DNA of 64,000 nt, taken from assembly GCF_000308295.2 (NCBI RefSeq), contig NZ_HG326652.1:139518-203517 (forward strand). Direction: 5' to 3'. Shown here in pieces: positions 24,062 through 33,834 of this stretch; position 1 is the stretch's first letter; each line of letters starts with the position of its first letter. Source of the stretch: Afipia birgiae 34632 (GTDB lineage: Bacteria; Pseudomonadota; Alphaproteobacteria; Rhizobiales; Xanthobacteraceae). A program made the position numbers and the translations under genes. The notes beneath the pieces were generated by a model that saw only the letters and a program-made list of their open reading frames with translations, did no database searches and had not been told where the DNA came from.

Positions 24062-24467
24062 AATGTGAGTTTTTATATTCTGCTTGGAGAACGGGTCTTC
24101 CTGGCTCGTTCGAAATAAGCCGGTAAAAGCAACTCGCGCGGCCGGTGTGGCAGCACCCGCTCTCAGCAGGCATGCACACCTTTAGCCAAACGGCATCCTG
24201 ATCGCAGTCTATGCGAATTTCTTGAATCTGCTGAACTTGCCCGCTCGTGGCGCCCTTGTGCCAGATGCGTTGCCTGGATCGGCTCCAAAACCAAGCCTCA
24301 CCGGTCTCGATCGATTTCCTGAGCGCGTCCGCGTTCATCCATGCGAGCATTAGCACGGCCCCGGATAAAACGTCCGTGACAATTGCAGGAATCAGTCCCG
24401 CGCTGTCGAACCTCGGCGCAAGGACATTGCCTTCCTCGAGGTCTTTCTTAGAATATTCGTTTGTCAT
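24054..24467 (-). CDS. hisI: Phosphoribosyl-AMP cyclohydrolase HisI
   Basis: 137 residues; AAGGAG precedes the ATG. It has VLMLAWMNADALRKSIETGE and FWSRSRQRIWHKGATSGQVQ, then the metal site RIDCDQDAVWLKV and CCHTGRASCF (Cys106, Cys113). This is full HisI length. The enzyme catalyses the third step of histidine synthesis and needs Zn. A hisI copy in a mer locus, downstream of merC, is unusual. Extra hisI copies are known in low-zinc regulons as substitutes for a metal-starved enzyme, so here it may replace an enzyme whose Zn-Cys site is poisoned by mercury. That role is inference. Confidence 0.9.
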   Translation of the reverse strand: MTNEYSKKDLEEGNVLAPRFDSAGLIPAIVTDVLSGAVLMLAWMNADALRKSIETGEAWFWSRSRQRIWHKGATSGQVQQIQEIRIDCDQDAVWLKVCMPAESGCCHTGRASCFYRLISNEPGRPVLQAEYKNSHSK

Positions 24468-24506
24468 CGCATATGTCTCCTTGTCCCTATCGCAAACCTT
24501 ATGCGC

Positions 24507-24629
24507 CTATCCTTGTGGGTAGGCGACGTCGGCCGCGATGATATCGGGCCGTGCCCAGAGCGCCTTTTCGACATGCCGGGCGCAATCGATACAGGTCATG
24601 CCGGTCACGGAGAGCGTCAGTTCGTTCAT
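24507..24629 (-). CDS. Truncated HMA (heavy-metal-binding) domain protein
   Basis: 40 codons: MNELTLSVTGMTCIDCARHV and then an ending at ADVAYPQG. The GMTCxxC motif (Cys13, Cys16) is intact, but the domain stops after beta-strand 2, so about 30 residues of a normal HMA fold are missing. It resembles the N-terminal domain that merA here lacks. The ATG overlaps the preceding stop as ATGA and hisI begins 40 bp downstream. Confidence 0.55.
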   Translation of the reverse strand: MNELTLSVTGMTCIDCARHVEKALWARPDIIAADVAYPQG

Positions 24630-24745
24630 AATGTTTCTCGCAATTGTAGGCGTGCAGTCGCTATGGTTTCCCGTAAAGCGCACACCGTGAAGCTGGCAAA
24701 TCGAGCCGCAATAAAGAGCATCACGATGCCTGCAATGATGGCCAT
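24626..24745 (-). CDS. Tiny membrane ORF coupled to the HMA gene
   Basis: 39 codons: one hydrophobic helix (MAIIAGIVMLFIAARFASFT) with a Cys in its C-terminal half and a basic tail. Its TGA overlaps the ATG of the HMA gene (ATGA). It may be a real small Hg-transport accessory or the end of a decayed gene. The family is not recognised. Confidence 0.35.
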   Translation of the reverse strand: MAIIAGIVMLFIAARFASFTVCALRETIATARLQLRETL

Positions 24746-24858
24746 CGTTAGGAGGTCGTCTTTCCTGGCAAGCTGCCAACGAGATGCTGTAGATCGCTGA
24801 TCTCTTGCGATTGGCAGGCCGTGATCCAAGAACGGTAATGGAAGATCATGCCGACCAC

Positions 24859-25286
24859 TCAACAACAGGTTGAGCTCTGGTTCGCTCCGACGTGAACTTT
24901 TACCGGGGGAGATACCAGGTCCCAGATCGATACCGCGATCATCAACACTAGTCCGATATAAAGCAGCTGCGCCGTCGGCCAACCAAAGGTCACCATGACT
25001 AAGGCGGTGCCAGCACCAGTATGGGCCCGGTCACCCCAAGTAGCATCCGCGGCCGCTGCCGATGGCGAAGCCCGCCGATCACGTTCGCAAGCAAGGCGAT
25101 GCCGGCAAACAGGGGCAGCAGGTAGTGGATGAACACTCCCTCGTATTGGCTGAGAAAGCCCAGCCCGATGGCGGCACCGAGACTGGCGATGGCAGGAAAG
25201 CATGCCGCACAACCCATGGCCGAAACGATGACACCGATGAGGCCAGCTTTGTCGGCAGTGCGCGTGAGAGGATTTTGGACGGGCAT
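24859..25286 (-). pseudogene. merC: MerC mercury transporter, frameshifted
   Basis: Frame 1 from 25286 reads ADKAGLIGVIVSAMGCAACF, with the Hg-binding Cys26/Cys29, then LGFLSQYEGVFIHYLLPLFA to GVTGPILVLA. The fourth-helix part is in another frame (ALVMVTFGWPTAQLLYIGLV, then SIWDLVSPPVKVH) and ends NQSSTCC. The shift lies near 25005-25020 (GGTGCTGGCACCGCC). Together these give a MerC of about 140 residues with four helices. It is first in a minus-strand unit behind a MerR promoter. Confidence 0.82.
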
Positions 25287-25343
25287 ATGGAAGGGCCTTT
25301 CGGAACTTCGGGTTCTCGATCGAGGAGGGTTTATGCGAGCCGT

Positions 25344-25374
25344 ACAGTGGAGGCTGTAGTCACTACAGGGTCAA
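25344..25374 (-). promoter_or_regulatory. MerR-controlled promoter of the merC-hisI unit
   Basis: On the minus strand: -35 TTGACC (25374-25369), a 19-bp spacer starting with the perfect dyad CTGTAG-TGA-CTACAG, then -10 CACTGT. It points at merC and the downstream hisI. An IS5-type element sits 63 bp upstream. Confidence 0.85.
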
Positions 25375-25452
25375 GAGTATTTTGTGCAATTCACCCACCG
25401 TGCCGTTTTTAACCGCCTGGACGGACCTAGCTTTTCTAGGGTCTGTTGAGAT

Positions 25453-25839
25453 TCATCGGGAGTTTATCACGGCTGCGGCGAGATGGATGTTTGCGGCGAA
25501 GCTCTGATCGGTTTTGTCTGCGCGCATGGCGATGCGCTTGAATTCCTTGAGCTTGCAGAAGAAATTCTCGATCAGGTGGCGCCACTTGTAGATCTCAGCG
25601 TCGATCGGCAGGGGCGAGGCGCGCCGTGGATGCTGTGAGATGACGATCTTAGCGCCGCGCTCGTTGAGGTCTGCAATAATGGAATTGCTGTCGAAGGCCT
25701 TGTCGGCGATGAAGCCCTCAAAAGCGAGACCGTCGATGAGCGGAGCGACGCCCACCGTATCGAAACGATGGCCGGGCAGGAGAACGAAGCGCACCAGATT
25801 GCCGAGCGCGTCGGTCAGCGCGAGAATTTTGGTCGTCAT
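25453..25839 (-). CDS. IS5-family transposase, C-terminal frame
   Basis: 128 codons starting MTTKILALTDALGNLVRFV. It contains the second catalytic Asp region (IADKAFDSNSI) and the Glu segment (KWRHLIENFFCKLKEFKRIA), the Y-(2)-R-(3)-E-(6)-K signature of IS5. It is normally made only as a fusion with the upstream frame. The slip run on the minus strand is AAAAGGGGG (25884-25876), after which GTQSQAIGRSKGG joins the halves. Confidence 0.88.
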   Translation of the reverse strand: MTTKILALTDALGNLVRFVLLPGHRFDTVGVAPLIDGLAFEGFIADKAFDSNSIIADLNERGAKIVISQHPRRASPLPIDAEIYKWRHLIENFFCKLKEFKRIAMRADKTDQSFAANIHLAAAVINSR

Positions 25840-26204
25840 GCCGCCTTTGGAGCGGCCGATGGCCTGGCTCTGTGTCCCCCTTTTGCGCCCTGTCCGTGGC
25901 GATGGACCTTGACGATGGTGGCGTCGACCATGGCGTATTCCATGTCTGGCGCGTCCGAGCAGGCCTCGAAAAGCCTGGTGAAAACGTCCGCCTTGACCCA
26001 GTCGCGGTAGCGCTTGAAAACAGTGTTCCAGTTGCCGAAGAACGGCGGAAGATCACGCCAGGGGCTTCCCGTCCGCACGATCCAAAGTACCGCTTCGATG
26101 AAGCGGCGGTTGTCGCTTCCGCTGCGCCCGGGGTCCGTCGGCTTACCCAGACAATGCGGCTCCATCTTCGCCCATTGGGCGTCTGTCAGTACGAATCGTT
26201 CCAT
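25836..26204 (-). CDS. IS5-family transposase, N-terminal frame
   Basis: 122 codons starting MERFVLTDAQWAKMEP, with the DUF4096-like N-terminal domain (RFIEAVLWIVRTGSPWRDLP, FGNWNTVFKRYRDW) and the first catalytic Asp (MVDATIVKVH). It ends out of frame after the A4G5 run and overlaps the C-terminal frame by 4 bp. The pair looks intact and potentially active by programmed frameshifting. Confidence 0.88.
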   Translation of the reverse strand: MERFVLTDAQWAKMEPHCLGKPTDPGRSGSDNRRFIEAVLWIVRTGSPWRDLPPFFGNWNTVFKRYRDWVKADVFTRLFEACSDAPDMEYAMVDATIVKVHRHGQGAKGGHRARPSAAPKAA

Positions 26205-26424
26205 CCAAAGCTTGAATCACAACCAAGCCTCAGGTGGAATCCTGATTCTCAACAGACCCTAGTGAACACGAAGACAGGCTGTCATGCGCAATTACTGATG
26301 TCACTGCCGGGACGGACCGGGATCACTCGACAACTCCCTCGGTGCGTTGGCGATCGAGATCGGACGGGAACTGATGTACCGAGGCTCGAAGCGAGCGATC
26401 TACCGTCCGGTCCGCGTGCGTGCC

Positions 26425-26656
26425 ACCTGGCAGAAGGAACTGATCGTCCATCTGGACAAGCACCAGCGCTATCCGTCGCTACGCCTCGCAAAAGAGCGCC
26501 GAGATCCTAGTCGGCTTCGCGCTGGACCGGATGGGTCATGTTCTCTCGACCAGCATCGTCAAGGGAATCCAGCGCCGCGGCGTTCGACGAAGCGGGCTGG
26601 CCATGGTGCGGCGCTCCGATCCGGTGTCGCAGCCTCCGCCGCTGGCGTGCCACTGA
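26425..26656 (+). pseudogene. Relic of a TonB-type C-terminal domain
   Basis: One frame reads TWQKELIVHLDKHQRYPS. After a shift of frame near 26495, the next reads SAEILVGFALDRMGHVLSTS, continuing IVKG ... GLAMVRRSDPVSQPPPL and a stop. This is the order of the TonB C-terminal domain: helix ending in RYP, strand with LDR.GHV, then A..MVRRADPLP.PPP. Nothing recognisable remains of the proline-rich or membrane part. Confidence 0.6.
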
Positions 26657-26745
26657 CCGACGGTCAACTGACTGGTGACGACGGTGGAGCGGCTGCCATA
26701 GCGATCCTCCGAGGATTCGAGGATGTCGTTGGGTCCCGTCAAGCG
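26640..26745 (-). pseudogene. IstB (IS21-family) C-terminal fragment
   Basis: On the minus strand the stretch reads NDILESSEDRYGSRSTVVTS, then QLTVGQWHA. This matches the region of IstB ATPases around the 'ERYGRRSTIVTSQLPV..WH' motif. Only about 35 codons survive. Confidence 0.6.
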
Positions 26746-26754
26746 GCCAGGCCG

Positions 26755-26818
26755 ATGGTAAATTACATAGTAATCTCAATAGTATAGGAGTTCGCAGTTT
26801 TATTCCGAGTGGCGCGCC
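26755..26818. repeat. Single copy of the 23-bp end repeat also found at 44440-44500
   Basis: GTTCGCAGTTTTATTCCGAG (26790 on) followed by TGGCGCGCCA matches 44440-44468 with two mismatches. The 30 AT-rich bases before it are also similar to 44408-44439. It is probably one end of a lost mobile element. Confidence 0.6.
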
Positions 26819-27018
26819 AGCTGGTTGGCTACCGCTGTCTTGAAGGAATGGCAGCAGCGCGAACGCTGGCGGAGCTACACGCGGCATGTGGCTGTTTGTG
26901 AACTTCTTCCATCAAGGTTGATAGAGAAGCTTGACGACATCAACGGCGTTGTAGAGCCGGCCGTGGGCGCCGGAGCTTCGCGCGATGACGAGCTGAGTTT
27001 TGCCAGTTCCGATTCCGC

Positions 27019-28814
<1,796 letters not shown>

Positions 28815-28842
28815 CAACGGTTGTAAGCATGGGACGGATCGA

Positions 28843-29295
28843 ATGCTGATCGGATCGCGCAACGCCAAGCTCGAAAGTGCGGCTCATCTCATTATGGCCA
28901 GCGCTATCCGCTGCGCCCGTCGTTTGCGCTTCCTAGCAGCCGTCTTGTTCCTTGTCATTGTTGTCAGCGGTTCATGGTTCGAGCTTCAGGCACAGTCCGC
29001 CAAAGCCAAGATTGTCGGCTTAGGCGCCACCACCTGCCAGCGGTTCAACGATGACGTCAAAGCCAATCCCGTGCTTCGGCGGGACTACCTCGCGTGGGCC
29101 CAAGGGTTCATGAGCGGCATCTTGTTGAGTAGGCCGCCCGGTGTAGACGAGGGTCTCGATCTCGATCCCGTGACCTTCGACCTCATCAATCAATTACACT
29201 TTCTAGAAGATCATTGCGCTCGAAACAATTCGGTGGATTTCGCCGACGCAGTCGAAGCGCTCTACAAGCGGCTTCGGCAGAAAGGCAAAACGTGA
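28843..29295 (+). CDS. Exported or membrane-anchored protein of unknown function
   Basis: 150 residues; an internal ATG in frame at 28894 would give a more typical signal anchor. A hydrophobic helix (RFLAAVLFLVIVVSGSWF) is followed by a small domain with two cysteines (TTCQRFND and LEDHCARNNSVDFADAVEAL), with YLAWAQGFMSG in between. The pattern recalls small helical Rap1a/HdeA-like periplasmic domains, but I do not claim membership. It ends 47 bp before the P-type ATPase gene. Confidence 0.55.
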   Translation: MLIGSRNAKLESAAHLIMASAIRCARRLRFLAAVLFLVIVVSGSWFELQAQSAKAKIVGLGATTCQRFNDDVKANPVLRRDYLAWAQGFMSGILLSRPPGVDEGLDLDPVTFDLINQLHFLEDHCARNNSVDFADAVEALYKRLRQKGKT

Positions 29296-29342
29296 CCCGG
29301 ACTCAGTCTGCAAAATTCATCCGCACCACGGAAGTTTCATCC

Positions 29343-31532
29343 ATGACTGACACGGCACAGACCGCCAAAGTACGCCTCCGCGTCGAGGGGATGGACTGCG
29401 CCTCTTGCGCCACAAAGATTGAAAATGCTCTGCACCGGATGCCCGGCGTTAGCGATGTGGTCGTATCGGTACCTGCGGGCACGGTGACTATCACACATGG
29501 CGGAAGGGCGGGTGATGACAGCATCCGCGAGCAGATTTCGGATCTGGGCTACCGGGTAACAGCCAGGGAGGAGATCGGGGTCAAACATCCAAACCATGAT
29601 CAGGGTGAGCGAACGTCGTCGACGCAAGACGAAACGGATACCCACATTCATGGGAACGCTGCCGCCGGTCAGCCCTGGTGGCAAACCCGGAAAGGCATTC
29701 TCACCATCGCATCCGGGCTGGCGCTGGCGATTGCCTATCTAATTGGCAAATTCATTCCGGCGACGGAGCGTTGGGCGTTTCTGCTTGCGATGATGGTCGG
29801 CCTGATTCCGATCGCAAGGCGCGCGATATCCGCCGCGCGGGCCGGCACGCCATTCTCGATCGAAATGTTGATGTCAGTCGCTGCCGTGGGCGCGGTGATC
29901 ATTGGAGCAACCGAAGAGGCAGCAACCGTCGTCTTCCTGTTTCTGATTGGCGAACTTCTGGAGGGCGTGGCTGCAAGTCGTGCCCGAGCCAGCATCCAAA
30001 ACTTAACCAAGCTGGTTCCCAAGACAGCTCGGCTGGAAGAAAATGGGCAGGTAAGCGAGATCCAGGCAGACACCCTTGCTGTCGGAGCGACGATCCAGAT
30101 ACGACCCGGCGACCGCATTCCCGCCGATGGGGTCATTCTTTCCGGAGAAAGCGCGATCGACGAAGCTCCGGTCACCGGAGAAAGCACGCCCGTCCGAAAA
30201 GGGCCTGACGAGAACCTGTTTGCCGGCACCGTCAACGGCGATGGCTTGCTGCGCGTGCGCGTCACCGCTGCCGCCGCGGACAATACTATTGCGCGCGTGG
30301 TGCGTCTCGTCGAGGAAGCGCAGGAGTCGAAAGCTCCCACGGAAAGGTTCATAGACCGGTTTTCCCGTTTCTACACGCCGGGCGTGGTCGCGGTGGCCGC
30401 GTTGGTGGCAGTCGTCCCGCCGCTGCTGTTCGGCGGGGCCTGGAGCGCCTGGATTTACAAGGGTCTCGCCATTCTCCTGATCGGCTGTCCATGCGCACTC
30501 GTCATCTCGACGCCCGCTGCAATTGCGGCCAGCCTGTCCGCAGGCGCCCGCCGGGGACTGCTCCTGAAAGGCGGCGCGGTTCTGGAGCAGATCGGCAAGA
30601 TCACCGTGGCATGTTTCGACAAGACCGGCACGCTGACGGCCGGCAAGCCTCAGGTCACGGACATCATCGGCTTTGCGTGCAGGGAGGTAGATGTCCTGCG
30701 TTTCGCTGCGGCGCTTGAGTCGGGTTCAAGTCACCCGCTCGCTACCGCGATTCTGGCTAAAGCAAACGAGCAGCAGATTTCGGCGCCTCCGACCTCCGAC
30801 TCGAAGGCGATCGGCGGAAAGGGAATCCGAGCGACGGTCGAGGGACAACAGATATTCCTCGGGTCTCCCAAGGCCGTTGCGGAATTGTCGCCCCTCACGG
30901 CCGAGCAGGAAGCAAAGATTGCAGCCCTCAATGATGAGGGAAAAACAGTTTCCATCGTTGTGGTCGAAAATGAAATCGCCGGAGCAATCGCGATGCGTGA
31001 CGAGCCCCGCCCGGACGCACTGAAGGGACTTAAGCTTCTGAGGGATGGCGGGATCCGCACCATAATGCTGACCGGAGACAATCGCCGCACCGCGAACGCG
31101 GTCGGAAAACAATTAGGTATCGATGTCGAAGCGGAATTGCTGCCCGAAGACAAGCAGCGGATCGTTGGCAAACTCAAAGAAGCTGGCTGGTCGGTTGCCA
31201 AGATCGGCGACGGCATCAATGACGCGCCTGCGCTGGCTGCCGCCGACGTCGGCATCGCGATGGGTGGAGGCACCGACGTCGCGCTGGAAACGGCCGATGC
31301 TGCCGTGCTTCACGGGCGTGTTTCGGACGTGGCCGCCATGGTCGATCTGTCGAGGCGGACGATGGTCAATATCCGGCAGAACATCGCGGTCGCGCTCGGT
31401 CTAAAAGCCGTATTCCTCGTAACCACCGTGATCGACCTAACGGGCTTATGGCCGGCCATTCTTGCTGACACGGGCGCGACAGTATTGGTGACATTGAACG
31501 CGCTGCGTTTGTTGCAGACCGCTAAAAACTGA
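29343..31532 (+). CDS. Zn/Cd/Pb-type P1B ATPase
   Basis: 729 residues from the ATG at 29343. An N-terminal HMA domain (VEGMDCASCATKIENAL, Cys pair near residues 19-22) is followed by a His-rich linker (HPNHDQ, HIHGN). Eight predicted helices, the CPC metal site (IGCPCALVIS, about residue 380), the phosphorylation site DKTGTLTAGK (Asp near 426), SSHPLA and GDGINDAPAL complete the pump. The CPC motif with DxxG-type features in the last helices (VIDLTGLWPA) suggests Zn/Cd/Pb rather than Cu specificity. It exports metal to the periplasm, where the CzcBA system can take it up. Confidence 0.9.
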   Translation: MTDTAQTAKVRLRVEGMDCASCATKIENALHRMPGVSDVVVSVPAGTVTITHGGRAGDDSIREQISDLGYRVTAREEIGVKHPNHDQGERTSSTQDETDTHIHGNAAAGQPWWQTRKGILTIASGLALAIAYLIGKFIPATERWAFLLAMMVGLIPIARRAISAARAGTPFSIEMLMSVAAVGAVIIGATEEAATVVFLFLIGELLEGVAASRARASIQNLTKLVPKTARLEENGQVSEIQADTLAVGATIQIRPGDRIPADGVILSGESAIDEAPVTGESTPVRKGPDENLFAGTVNGDGLLRVRVTAAAADNTIARVVRLVEEAQESKAPTERFIDRFSRFYTPGVVAVAALVAVVPPLLFGGAWSAWIYKGLAILLIGCPCALVISTPAAIAASLSAGARRGLLLKGGAVLEQIGKITVACFDKTGTLTAGKPQVTDIIGFACREVDVLRFAAALESGSSHPLATAILAKANEQQISAPPTSDSKAIGGKGIRATVEGQQIFLGSPKAVAELSPLTAEQEAKIAALNDEGKTVSIVVVENEIAGAIAMRDEPRPDALKGLKLLRDGGIRTIMLTGDNRRTANAVGKQLGIDVEAELLPEDKQRIVGKLKEAGWSVAKIGDGINDAPALAAADVGIAMGGGTDVALETADAAVLHGRVSDVAAMVDLSRRTMVNIRQNIAVALGLKAVFLVTTVIDLTGLWPAILADTGATVLVTLNALRLLQTAKN

Positions 31533-31563
31533 AGTCGTTATTCGTAGCCAGACACGTTGAGGC

Positions 31564-31806
31564 TTGGTCTTGGGATATCATGAACGAAGGAAAGTTTTTA
31601 AGGCTGGCGTAGCCTCCTTTGGCGGAGCGAGGATATCTTGCACAGTTCGGAGTCTGAGTTTTTCTAGAGCACTGCTGGAAATTGAGGACGCAGCAGGAAT
31701 TCCGAAGAAATTCACTCTTTTAATTGCCACTGACGAGTTTCGGCGGGCTTGTCGAGTTATTTGGAGGACTGAAGAAAGGCTCGGTGTGGCTTTCGAGCCG
31801 ATCTGA
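31564..31806 (+). CDS. PilZ-domain protein
   Basis: About 80 residues; start uncertain, with TTG at 31564 or 31573 in frame and the nearby ATG out of frame. It reads ERRKVFKAGVASFGG, ISCTVRSLSFSRALLEIED, FTLLIATDE and RACRVIWRTEERLGVAF. This is the compact PilZ pattern seen in many small Bradyrhizobium proteins. The arginine-rich N-terminus is present but the (D/N)xSxxG motif is altered (SLSFSRA), so c-di-GMP binding is doubtful. Confidence 0.7.
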   Translation: MVLGYHERRKVFKAGVASFGGARISCTVRSLSFSRALLEIEDAAGIPKKFTLLIATDEFRRACRVIWRTEERLGVAFEPI

Positions 31807-31845
31807 CTCAGGGAGCCTGATTTTGGCAGACTATAGGAGGATACA

Positions 31846-32319
31846 ATGCTGCACTTACTGATCGCACTCATGGTGTGTCTGACCGCAACTGGAGCAAACG
31901 CGCGAGCGTCGGGAATGGCGCAGGGCAAATTTTCCCCGCTCTCAAACGAACGCCTGCAACGGCTGCCGCCGGTTATTCACAAGGCGTTCAAGTCCGCGCA
32001 GCTTCTGTGCAGGGACGACACAATAAATGTTCGAACGGGGTTTCTGCGATACTTGAAAGGGTCGGGGGGCGAAGAGTTTGTCGCAATACACTTCGACCAG
32101 TTCGGGTGTTCTAATCGAGATGCTCTCTGTTCGCCGAACGGTTGTCTTCATCGCGTCTTCGTTTCCAGAGGAGGCAAGCACCGCGAGGTTTGGCGAGGAG
32201 ATGTATTCGAGATCGATATGTCGATCGACTCAGGGGTGCCGTCGGTCGACGTCGATTGTAGCCGAGGCGGTTCGTTTTGCCGGTATCAGATGCAATGGAA
32301 TGGCAAGCGGTTTCGTTAA
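31846..32319 (+). CDS. Secreted Cys-rich protein of unknown function
   Basis: 157 residues; AGGAGG precedes the ATG. A signal peptide (MLHLLIALMVCLTATGANA) is followed by a domain with seven cysteines in pairs (LLCRDD, GCSNRDALCSPNGC, DVDCSRGGSFC), probably disulfide-bonded in the periplasm. I do not recognise the family. It lies between a PilZ gene and the nickel-efflux pair. Confidence 0.6.
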   Translation: MLHLLIALMVCLTATGANARASGMAQGKFSPLSNERLQRLPPVIHKAFKSAQLLCRDDTINVRTGFLRYLKGSGGEEFVAIHFDQFGCSNRDALCSPNGCLHRVFVSRGGKHREVWRGDVFEIDMSIDSGVPSVDVDCSRGGSFCRYQMQWNGKRFR

Positions 32320-32493
32320 GGCTGCCGACGTGCAGTCGATTCGTTCAAAGAATTGCAATCGCGGCCGCTTGATGACGATGATCGTCGCCTATAGCTGGTA
32401 ATCGCCATCGTCGGGATCGGCTAGAATTCGCGTCTGTTGTCTGGTGCTGCCTGTTGGGTCCTTATCTCACGTCAGTGACTGGAAGTTTGCCGC

Positions 32494-33831
32494 ATGCTGG
32501 CCATTCTCGCCAATCGAACCTACCGCCATCTCTTCGCAGCTCAGGTTATAGCGCTCATCGGCACAGGTCTGATGACGGTTGCGCTGGGGCTGCTTGCCTT
32601 CAGGCTTGCGGGTGACCGGGCCGGAGCAGTTCTTGGGACTGCGCTTGCCATCAAAATGGTCGCCTATGTCGGTATCGCTCCGATCGTCGGCAGTCTTGCG
32701 GGCTACCTCCCGCGCCGGGCGTTTCTGGTCGCGATGGATCTTGTGCGGGCATCAGTCGCTATCGCATTGCCATTCGTGGATCAGGTCTGGCAGGTCTACA
32801 TGTTGATCCTCCTTCTTCAGGCAGCGTCTGCGGCGTTCACGCCGACATTTCAGGCGACCATTCCCGACGTGCTTCCCGACGAGCGCGATTATACACGCGC
32901 CTTGTCACTGTCCCGGCTGGCGTACGATCTTGAAAATCTGCTCAGTCCAATGCTTGCAGCAGCATTGCTGACGGTCATTTCCTTCAACATGCTGTTTGCC
33001 GGAACGGTGGTTGGTTTTCTGTGTTCTGCGCTGCTGGTCGTCTCGGTGCAGCTCCCTCGATCGGCTGCAGGCGCAAGCGGCGGTGAAACGTTCTTCGACA
33101 AGACCACCAAGGGTATCCGTATCTATCTTGCAACGCCGCGACTTCGCGGTCTGTTGGCCTTGAACCTGTCCGTGGCGTCCGCTGGCGCCATGGTCATCGT
33201 CAACACTATCGTGTTGGTGCGCGCGCTGCTGGGGCGTCCCGATAGCGATGTCGCGGTGGCGCTTGTCTGCTTCGGTGCCGGTTCGATGCTCGCGGCGCTG
33301 TTGTTGCCGCGTGTGCTTGACCGCCTGCCGGATCGTGGTGTGATGATTTCCGCGGCTGGCCTGCTGGTGGTTCTGCTGCTCGTTGTGGCGATTGTCTTGC
33401 GCGTAGGTAGCTACGATGGCGTTTGGCCGATTCTGCTTGCGCTGTGGGCGTTGATAGGAATCGGCTATAGCGGCGTCCAAACTCCGACGGGCCGACTGTT
33501 GCGGCGATCCGCACAGCCTGCCGACCGGCCCGCAGTGTTCGCTGCGCAATTTGCATTGTCGCATGCATGTTGGCTGCTGACGTATCCGCTCGCCGGCTGG
33601 TTGGGGGGCTCGGCTGGACTGTCGGTCACGGTGCTTGTTCTGGCGGGGATCACGCTTTCGGGAGTGGTGATGGCGAAGACGGTTTGGCCGGCCAACGATC
33701 CGGATGTGATTGAACATGACCACCCGGGTCTGGATCCTGACGATCCTCACCTGACAAACTCCCCTTCAAAGCGGCACGCGCATGTGTTCGTGATCGACGA
33801 CCATCACCGGCGCTGGCCGAACGACGCCTGA
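32494..33831 (+). CDS. MFS metal exporter, NreB-like, with a His-rich tail
   Basis: 445 residues with about 12 transmembrane helices of the major facilitator superfamily (start MLAILANRTYRHLFAAQVIA; loop LPRRAFLVAMD). The C-terminal cytoplasmic tail is rich in His and Asp (EHDHPGLDPDDPHL, KRHAHVFVIDDHHRRWP). This is the feature of NreB-type nickel exporters. A NicO-like exporter follows 3 bp later, so both probably form one Ni/Co resistance unit. The metal is inferred from the tail and the neighbour. Confidence 0.78.
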   Translation: MLAILANRTYRHLFAAQVIALIGTGLMTVALGLLAFRLAGDRAGAVLGTALAIKMVAYVGIAPIVGSLAGYLPRRAFLVAMDLVRASVAIALPFVDQVWQVYMLILLLQAASAAFTPTFQATIPDVLPDERDYTRALSLSRLAYDLENLLSPMLAAALLTVISFNMLFAGTVVGFLCSALLVVSVQLPRSAAGASGGETFFDKTTKGIRIYLATPRLRGLLALNLSVASAGAMVIVNTIVLVRALLGRPDSDVAVALVCFGAGSMLAALLLPRVLDRLPDRGVMISAAGLLVVLLLVVAIVLRVGSYDGVWPILLALWALIGIGYSGVQTPTGRLLRRSAQPADRPAVFAAQFALSHACWLLTYPLAGWLGGSAGLSVTVLVLAGITLSGVVMAKTVWPANDPDVIEHDHPGLDPDDPHLTNSPSKRHAHVFVIDDHHRRWPNDA

Positions 33832-33834
33832 CAA

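Larger units (their letters stand above)
25439..26259 (-). mobile_element. IS5-family (IS427-like) insertion sequence, 821 bp
   Basis: The terminal inverted repeats begin GGGTCTGTTGAGA at both ends (25439 and 26259). TA flanks both sides (25437-25438 and 26260-26261), as a 2-bp target duplication. The two overlapping frames below fill the element. It separates the merC promoter from the relic-filled region to its right. Confidence 0.9.
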
